From: Gluconacetobacter johannae
GTDB lineage: Bacteria; Pseudomonadota; Alphaproteobacteria; Acetobacterales; Acetobacteraceae
NCBI RefSeq assembly: GCF_025994435.1
Contig: NZ_BAQK01000013.1
Coordinates: 45,052 to 109,051, forward strand
Direction: 5' to 3'
Length of the DNA: 64,000 nucleotides
The notes beneath the pieces were generated by a model that was not told where the DNA came from, did no database searches, and saw nothing but the letters and a program-made list of their open reading frames with translations. The stretch's first letter is position 1, and each line of letters starts with the position of its first letter. The position numbers and the translations under genes were made by a program. Positions 56,231 through 64,000 of this stretch are shown piece by piece.

Positions 56231-56274
56231 AAACAAAAAGGGGCCACGACGCGGCGCGCGGCCGGCCTGGCCCC
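56231..56274 (-). terminator. intrinsic terminator of hup
   Basis: A 7-bp stem GGGGCCA/TGGCCCC closing a GC-rich loop that folds further, followed on the minus strand by TTTTTGTTTT. It lies 21 bp after the hup stop. The T-run also falls where the -35 of tRNA-Val(UAC) would be. Confidence 0.85.
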
Positions 56275-56294
56275 CTGCCGAAATCAGCGCGCGA

Positions 56295-56579
56295 TCAGCT
56301 CACGGCTTCCTTCAGGTTCTTGCCCGGCTTGAAACGGACGGAGGTGGACGCCGGAATGTCGATTTCCTCGCCCGTGCGGGGGTTGCGCCCCTTGGCAGCC
56401 TTGCGCGTCGCGGTGACGAACGTTCCGAAGCCGACCAGACGGACTTCCTGCTTCTTGGACAGGGCCTTCTCGATCGCGCTGAACACGGCATCGACCACTT
56501 CGCCCGCCTTCGCCTTCGGCAGATCGGCGTCGTCGGCCACAGCGGCGACGAGTTCCTGCTTGTTAAGTGGCTTCTCCAT
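56295..56579 (-). CDS. hup: DNA-binding protein HU
   Basis: A 94-residue HU/IHF-family protein. The signature GFGTFVTATRKAAKGRNPRTG and the DNA-intercalating beta-arm RNPRTGEEIDIPAS (Pro in RNPRTG) are present. It acts as a homodimer that bends and compacts DNA. It sits downstream of lon in the conserved tig-clpP-clpX-lon-hup order but has its own promoter and terminator. Confidence 0.97.
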   Translation of the reverse strand: MEKPLNKQELVAAVADDADLPKAKAGEVVDAVFSAIEKALSKKQEVRLVGFGTFVTATRKAAKGRNPRTGEEIDIPASTSVRFKPGKNLKEAVS

Positions 56580-56644
56580 TTTACGCCTTTCTTTAGCTTC
56601 GCGCGCGCCAGGAACCAGATGATCGCCTGCGCCGCCTTGCGCCG

Positions 56645-56673
56645 CACTATGCAGTCGTTTCGGGCCGCGTCAA
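56645..56673 (-). promoter_or_regulatory. promoter of hup
   Basis: -35 TTGACG (56668-56673), 17-bp spacer, -10 ATAGTG (56645-56650), in the lon-hup gap. It gives a leader of about 60 nt. Confidence 0.65.
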
Positions 56674-56741
56674 CCGACCACCCCCCCCGATCCGGCGGCT
56701 AACTCCGACAAATCGGGCGGGTTGGTGCGTTTTTGACACAT

Positions 56742-59240
<2,499 letters not shown>

Positions 59241-59306
59241 GTAGTTTGACCTCCTGTAAGGACGATCCCGGGCCGGCATCCCCAAAAGGCCTGCACCGCC
59301 CGGCGT

Positions 59307-59320
59307 GTCACATATGTGAC
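59307..59320. promoter_or_regulatory. perfect 14-bp palindrome upstream of lon
   Basis: GTCACATATGTGAC reads the same on both strands, 66 bp before the lon ATG. A CTTGAG hexamer adjoins it upstream on the minus strand and could be part of a promoter -35, so the palindrome would overlap the spacer or -10. It is a candidate operator; the protein is unknown. Confidence 0.5.
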
Positions 59321-59452
59321 CACTCAAGACACCATGTCGTCATGAGGACCCGCCATGGCAAGGCCCCGGACCGACATGGGAAGACGACAGGACGAACCGG
59401 CCCGCCCCCACGGCGGAACACCGCCACCGGATTCGGGCCGGTCAGGAAAGGC

Positions 59453-60712
59453 TCAGGCCGACTGTTCGGCCGGCTTTTCCTTGCCGTAGACATAGACGGG
59501 ATTGGTCTTGCTTTCGGCGACGTCCTTGTTGATGACGACCTCGTCCACGTTCTCCAGACCCGGCAGGTCGAACATGGTGGACAGCAGGATGCTCTCCATG
59601 ATCGCGCGCAGGCCCCGCGCGCCGGTCCGACGGCCGATCGCACGCTGCGCCACCTGCTTCAGCGCATCCTCGGTGAAGGTCAGCTTCACGCCTTCCATCT
59701 GGAACAGGCGCGCATACTGCTTCACCAGGGCGTTCTTGGGCTTGGTCAGGATCTCGATCAGCGCCGCTTCGTCCAGATCCTCCAGCGTCGCGACGACGGG
59801 CAGGCGTCCGATGAATTCGGGGATCAGCCCGAATTTCAGCAGATCCTCGGGCTCCACGTCCCGCAGGATCGCGCCGGTCCGCCGTTCGTCAGGCGACTGG
59901 ACGTCGGCGCCGAACCCGATGCCCGACCCCTTGCCGCGCGCGCCGATGATCTTGTCCAGCCCGGCAAACGCGCCACCGCAGATGAACAGCATGTTGGTGG
60001 TGTCCACCTGCAGGAATTCCTGCTGCGGATGCTTGCGTCCACCCTGCGGCGGCACGGACGCCACCGTGCCTTCCATGATCTTCAGCAGCGCCTGCTGCAC
60101 GCCCTCGCCACTGACGTCGCGGGTGATCGAGGGATTGTCGGACTTGCGGGAAATCTTGTCGATTTCGTCGATATAGACGATGCCGCGCTGCGCCCGCTCG
60201 ACGTTATAGTCGGCCGCCTGCAACAGCTTGAGGATGATGTTTTCCACATCCTCGCCCACATAGCCGGCCTCGGTCAGCGTCGTCGCGTCGGCCATGGTGA
60301 AGGGCACGTCGAGAATCCGCGCCAGCGTCTGCGCCAGCAGCGTCTTGCCCGAACCGGTCGGCCCGACCAGCAGGATGTTCGACTTCGCGATCTCGACGTC
60401 GTTGTTCTTCTGGCTGTGGGCCAGGCGCTTGTAATGGTTGTGGACCGCAACCGACAGCACCTTCTTGGCGTAGAACTGCCCGATCACGTAATCGTCCAGA
60501 ACCTTGCAGATCTCCTTGGGGGTCGGGACACCGTCGCGCGACTTCACCAGGTGGGTCTTGTGCTCCTCACGGATGATATCCATGCAGAGTTCGACGCATT
60601 CGTCACAGATGAAGACAGTCGGACCAGCGATCAGCTTCCGGACCTCATGCTGCGACTTGCCGCAGAACGAGCAATACAATGTGTTCTTGGAATCGCTGGA
60701 TTTGTTATTCAT
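59453..60712 (-). CDS. clpX: ATP-dependent Clp protease ATP-binding subunit ClpX
   Basis: A 419-residue unfoldase. The zinc-binding domain (CSFCGKSQHEV and CDECVELC), Walker A GPTGSGKT, GYVGEDVE, Walker B VYIDEIDKI and the RRTGARGLRAI sensor-2 are all present. The pore-1 GYVG loop and the IGF-like ClpP-binding loop (GSGIGFGAD) are intact. The ATG at 60712 gives the standard N-terminus. It lies between clpP and lon. Confidence 0.97.
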   Translation of the reverse strand: MNNKSSDSKNTLYCSFCGKSQHEVRKLIAGPTVFICDECVELCMDIIREEHKTHLVKSRDGVPTPKEICKVLDDYVIGQFYAKKVLSVAVHNHYKRLAHSQKNNDVEIAKSNILLVGPTGSGKTLLAQTLARILDVPFTMADATTLTEAGYVGEDVENIILKLLQAADYNVERAQRGIVYIDEIDKISRKSDNPSITRDVSGEGVQQALLKIMEGTVASVPPQGGRKHPQQEFLQVDTTNMLFICGGAFAGLDKIIGARGKGSGIGFGADVQSPDERRTGAILRDVEPEDLLKFGLIPEFIGRLPVVATLEDLDEAALIEILTKPKNALVKQYARLFQMEGVKLTFTEDALKQVAQRAIGRRTGARGLRAIMESILLSTMFDLPGLENVDEVVINKDVAESKTNPVYVYGKEKPAEQSA

Positions 60713-60809
60713 AACCGCTCCTACCCCCAACGTTCCGGGAAGCATCATGCCCGGACCGGGATCGAAAATCCTGCATCAGGTCAGGGTCCGCATCAACCCT
60801 GCCCAAGCA

Positions 60810-60843
60810 GGCGGGCGCCGCCAAGATAAAAAGCGCGCCCGCC
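60810..60843 (-). promoter_or_regulatory. hairpin after clpP
   Basis: A 9-bp perfect stem GGCGGGCGC/GCGCCCGCC with a 16-nt AT-richer loop, 5 bp after the clpP stop and 98 bp before clpX. No T-run follows, so it may be a processing or attenuation structure in a clpP-clpX message. Confidence 0.45.
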
Positions 60844-60848
60844 TTCCT

Positions 60849-61487
60849 TCAACTCTTTGCCGGGGCCGGGGCCGCGTGGTTGCGAACCACCTCGTCCACG
60901 ATGCCGAAGGCCTGCGCCTCCTCGGCCGACATGTAGCTGTCGCGCTCCAGCCGGCGTTCGATATCCTCGAGCGACTGGCCGGTATGGGTCTCGTAGATCT
61001 CGTTCAGGCGCTGGCGGATCGTCAGGATCTCGCGCGCCTGGATCTCGATGTCGCTGGCCTGCCCCTGCGCGCCGCCCGACGGCTGGTGCACCATCACGCG
61101 CGCGTTCGGCAGGGCGAAGCGACGCCCCTTCTCGCCGCCCGCCAGCAGCAGCGACCCCATCGACGCCGCCTGCCCGATGCACACGGTGCTGACGGGGCTG
61201 CGGATGTACTGCATGGTGTCGTAGATCGCGAGCCCGGCCGACACGACACCGCCGGGGCTGTTGATGTAGAACGAGATCTCCTTGGTGGGATTCACGCTCT
61301 CGAGATACAGAAGCTGCGCCGACACCAGGGAGGCGACCTGATCGTACACCGGCCCGGTCAGGAAGATGATCCGTTCCTGCAGCAGGCGGGAATAAATATC
61401 GAAGGCCCGTTCCCCGCGGGAGGTCTGCTCGACCACCATGGGCACTAGGGCGTTGCTGAAGATCTCCACGGGATCCCGATCCCTCAT
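60849..61487 (-). CDS. clpP: ATP-dependent Clp protease proteolytic subunit
   Basis: A 212-residue serine protease. The catalytic triad is Ser109 (GQAASMGS), His134 (HQPSGG) and Asp183 (ERDSYMS). It forms the tetradecameric chamber fed by ClpX. The short N-terminal propeptide-like segment before MVVEQTSRGERAFDIY is normal. The ATG at 61487 is chosen over the longer frame. It follows tig by 277 bp. Confidence 0.97.
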   Translation of the reverse strand: MRDRDPVEIFSNALVPMVVEQTSRGERAFDIYSRLLQERIIFLTGPVYDQVASLVSAQLLYLESVNPTKEISFYINSPGGVVSAGLAIYDTMQYIRSPVSTVCIGQAASMGSLLLAGGEKGRRFALPNARVMVHQPSGGAQGQASDIEIQAREILTIRQRLNEIYETHTGQSLEDIERRLERDSYMSAEEAQAFGIVDEVVRNHAAPAPAKS

Positions 61488-61764
61488 AGTCTCAATTCCC
61501 GTTCCTGAAACGCGAAGACCCGACACACCGTCCCCGTAGCATCCGCGTCGTCGAGTCGACGGCGTCGGACAGGGCGCGGTGGCCGGGTCGTTCCCCGGTT
61601 ACCCTGAACAAGATAGAGATAAACCGCGCGGATACCACCCCACCGCCATCATTTCACGGCGATAATTGCGGGACCGCGCGGCCCATCCCCACCCCCCGGT
61701 GCCCCGCGAATCGCGGGCCGGGGCCGGTTCGGGCCGGGTTTTTCCGGACCTGGGTTTCAGGCGA
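61488..61764. other. tig-clpP intergenic region
   Basis: No gene. It has a CCCGCGA/TCGCGGG hairpin (61703-61717) downstream of tig and an AT-richer patch near 61608-61625 that may contain the clpP promoter. I could not identify hexamers with confidence. Confidence 0.4.
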
Positions 61765-63099
61765 TCACAGATCCGCGGGCGGAATCTCGGCCAGTTCCTC
61801 GGGCGTCACGTCCTTGTCCTGCACGGTCGCGAGTTCGATCACGTAATCGACGACCTTGTTCTCGAAGATCGGGCCGCGCAGGCTCTCGGCGGCCTGCGGG
61901 TTCTTGCGGAAGAACTCGAACACCGCCTGTTCCTGGCCGGGATAGCGCATCGCCTCGGCACGGATGGCCTGCAGCATTTCGTCCTGCGTCACGCTGACGG
62001 CGTTGACGCGGCCGATCTCGGCCAGCAGCAGACCCAGCTTCACCCGACGTTCCGCGATCTTGCGGTAGTCGGAACGCAGGGTCTCCTCGTCCTTCTCCTT
62101 GTCCTCGTCGTCCATCTGGCCGGCCTTGCGGTCGGCTTCGACCCGCTGCCAGATCTGGGCGAATTCGGCCTCGACCATGCCCTGCGGGGCTTCGAAATCG
62201 GTCTTCTCGGCCAGCGCGTCCAGCAGTTCGCGCTTGATACGCAGGCGCGACAGCTGCTCGTATTCCTGCTCGACCTGCTTGGTAATCAGCTCGCGGACCT
62301 GCTCCAGCCCCTCGAAGCCGATCTTCTTCGCCAGGTCGTCGTCGATCGCGACATCGACCGGACGCTGCAGCGCCTTCGCCGTGATGTCGAAGGTGGCCTC
62401 CTTGCCGGCCAGGTTCTCAGCCGAATAATCGGCCGGGAAGGTCACGGTGATGACCTTTTCCTCGCCCGGGGTCATGCCTTCGATCTGCTCGGCGAATCCG
62501 GGGATGAAGCCGGCGCCGCCGATCTCGACACTCACGTCCTGGGCGGTGCCCCCGTCGAAGGCCACGCCGTCGACCTTGCCGACGAAATCGACCACGACCA
62601 CGTCACCCTGGGCGGCCGGGCGGACTTCCTCGATGGCCTCGAAGCTGCGCTGGCGGCTGGCGATGTCCTGCAGCGCCTTGTCGACCGTCGCGGCGTCCGG
62701 GGTCGCCTTCAGGCGGGTCAGGCTCAGGGTGGACAGGTCCGGCTGCGCGATCTCGGGCAGCAGTTCCATCTCGACCTTGAATTCCAGATCGCCGGCGACG
62801 GACTCGGCATCCGACACCAGGTCGATGCGCGGCTGGGTCGCCGGACGCAGCCCGCGCTCGTCCAGCAGGGCGCGCGTGGCGTCGCTGACCGCCTGCTCCA
62901 GCACCTCGCCCTGCACGGCGGCGCCGTAACGCTGCTTGACGATGCTCATCGGCACCTTGCCGGGACGGAAGCCCGGCAGGTTCATGGACTGGCCCAGCTC
63001 CTTCAGGCGGGCCGTCCGCTTGCCCTCCAGTTCGCCGGAGGGCACGGTGACGGTGAACCCGCGCTTCAGGCCATCGGAAAGCGTTTCAGTAACCTGCAT
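61765..63099 (-). CDS. tig: trigger factor
   Basis: A 444-residue ribosome-associated chaperone. The ribosome-binding signature GFRPGKVP is at 43-50; the FKBP-type prolyl isomerase domain (GDVVVVDFVGKVDGVAF) and C-terminal helical arms follow. MQVTETLS at 63099 is the usual opening; a second ATG at 63111 would add four residues but has its ribosome site too close. First protein gene of the tig-clpP-clpX-lon order. Confidence 0.96.
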   Translation of the reverse strand: MQVTETLSDGLKRGFTVTVPSGELEGKRTARLKELGQSMNLPGFRPGKVPMSIVKQRYGAAVQGEVLEQAVSDATRALLDERGLRPATQPRIDLVSDAESVAGDLEFKVEMELLPEIAQPDLSTLSLTRLKATPDAATVDKALQDIASRQRSFEAIEEVRPAAQGDVVVVDFVGKVDGVAFDGGTAQDVSVEIGGAGFIPGFAEQIEGMTPGEEKVITVTFPADYSAENLAGKEATFDITAKALQRPVDVAIDDDLAKKIGFEGLEQVRELITKQVEQEYEQLSRLRIKRELLDALAEKTDFEAPQGMVEAEFAQIWQRVEADRKAGQMDDEDKEKDEETLRSDYRKIAERRVKLGLLLAEIGRVNAVSVTQDEMLQAIRAEAMRYPGQEQAVFEFFRKNPQAAESLRGPIFENKVVDYVIELATVQDKDVTPEELAEIPPADL

Positions 63100-63192
63100 C
63101 TGCCAGGCCATCCTCTCGGTCAGAACTCTTCTAAAAAACGCGCACGTCCCATCGGGCCGGCGACGTCGGCACGCAAAGGCGATTGCCGGGGC

Positions 63193-63277
<85 letters not shown>

Positions 63278-63302
63278 ACGATGCCCGGGCCTCAAGCGCG
63301 CG

Positions 63303-63331
63303 GCTTTAGCGCACACCGCCCGATCCGGCAA
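63303..63331 (-). promoter_or_regulatory. promoter of tRNA-Leu
   Basis: -35 TTGCCG (63326-63331), 17-bp spacer, -10 TAAAGC (63303-63308), 25 bp before the tRNA. Confidence 0.65.
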
Positions 63332-63357
63332 GCCGACAATGGCGCGATTGCTGCCCC

Positions 63358-64000
63358 TTACGGCCCGCCCGGCGCTGCCTGCCGTCCCAGCTGGGCCGCC
63401 CGCTCGCGCGCGGCCCCCAGATGCCGGTCGAACTGCTCGGCCACCGGCCAGGGGCCCGCGCGCATCCCGGCCTCGCCATGCAGCCAGACGCCGGCGCAGG
63501 CGGCCTGCCATGCCTCCATGCCCGCCGCCAGCATCGTGGCGATCACCCCCGTCAGCGTATCCCCCGATCCGGCAGTGGCCAGGGCGGTGGAGGCATGCCG
63601 GTTGATCGCGGCCCGCCCGTCCGGGGCGGCGATCACCGTGTCCGCCCCCTTCAGCACCACCACCCCGCCGATCCGCGCGGCGGCCGCCCGCGCGGCGGCC
63701 AGCCGGTCGGCGCCGGGCGCGCCGAAGACCCTGGCGAATTCGCCGGCATGCGGGGTGATGACCGCCGCCCCGCGCAGCAGGTCTGGCCGGCCCGCCGCCA
63801 GCAGGAACGCCCCGGCATCGGCCAGCACCGCCCGCCCCGCCCCCAGCAGCAGCGGCAGCGCATGCCCGACCTCGTCCAGGGTCAGGCCGGGGCCACAGAC
63901 CCAGACCGCGCGCCGCTGGTCCGCCAGCAGATCCTCCAGCGCCTGGCCATCGACCACCAGGCCGGGGTCGCCCAGCCGGTACAGATCGGCGGCGCCCCCC
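63358..64000 (-). CDS. nnrD: ADP/ATP-dependent NAD(P)H-hydrate dehydratase, partial (NnrD domain)
   Basis: The C-terminal about 214 codons of a carbohydrate-kinase-like dehydratase that repairs NAD(P)HX; the frame stays open to the window edge, so the start lies outside. ITPHAGEFARVFG and the kinase-like TAGSGDTLTGVIATMLA are signatures of the NnrD (YjeF C-terminal) domain. Most bacteria fuse it to an NnrE epimerase domain, which would be upstream beyond the edge. Confidence 0.9.
   Translation of the reverse strand, partial: GGAADLYRLGDPGLVVDGQALEDLLADQRRAVWVCGPGLTLDEVGHALPLLLGAGRAVLADAGAFLLAAGRPDLLRGAAVITPHAGEFARVFGAPGADRLAAARAAAARIGGVVVLKGADTVIAAPDGRAAINRHASTALATAGSGDTLTGVIATMLAAGMEAWQAACAGVWLHGEAGMRAGPWPVAEQFDRHLGAARERAAQLGRQAAPGGP

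Overview
The window looks like chromosomal core sequence from a GC-rich alphaproteobacterium, most likely an acetic acid bacterium (Acetobacteraceae, Gluconacetobacter/Komagataeibacter-like). The basis is protein character and conserved gene orders: argH-lptM with lysA and a TIGR02302 protein; gatCAB; a nuoA-to-nuoN operon running into birA, rnj, proS and lolCD with dnaE; and tig-clpP-clpX-lon-hup. The genus is an inference; no 16S gene or marker phenotype is present.

Layout. 1-6.5 kb: a TlpA-like thioredoxin, argH, a small lipoprotein, a TIGR02302 membrane protein and lysA. 6.6-11.2 kb: an accessory cell-surface stretch (GtrA flippase, methyltransferase, glycosyltransferase, O-antigen-ligase-like polymerase) interrupted by cytidine deaminase and ending next to tRNA-Ser(GCU). 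11.6-17.4 kb: gatCAB, ruvX, two tRNA-Val genes, an N-formylglutamate amidohydrolase, a YidB-family protein and a small RNA that I assign to the suhB/mmgR (alpha-r8) family. 17.4-27.8 kb: a 626-residue protein of unknown function, an ELM1-like protein, a DEAD-box helicase, an AstE/aspartoacylase-like enzyme, glyA, an amino-acid permease, hemB and bpt. 27.8-36.3 kb (all minus): parC, recO, tsf, rpsB, dnaE. 36.4-55.7 kb (all minus): nuoA-to-nuoN, birA, rnj, proS, lolC/E, lolD. 55.9-64 kb (all minus): tRNA-Asp, tRNA-Val(UAC), hup, lon, clpX, clpP, tig, tRNA-Leu(UAG) and the C-terminal part of an NAD(P)HX dehydratase cut by the window edge.

Functional themes are translation and tRNA charging (rpsB, tsf, gatCAB, proS, six tRNAs), proteostasis (tig, clpXP, lon, bpt), DNA maintenance (dnaE, recO, parC, ruvX, hup), respiration (complex I) and the cell envelope (lolCD, lptM, surface-glycan genes).

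The most notable observations are: (1) the nuo operon lacks nuoM, with nuoL and nuoN separated by only 24 bp; (2) a candidate suhB/mmgR sRNA with promoter and terminator, plus a second copy of its conserved core in the rnj-proS gap; (3) an intergenic two-hairpin repeat found twice; (4) a perfect 14-bp palindrome upstream of lon. I found no CRISPR array, phage, insertion sequence, integrase or defence/toxin system, and no clear evidence of an entirely new multi-gene system.
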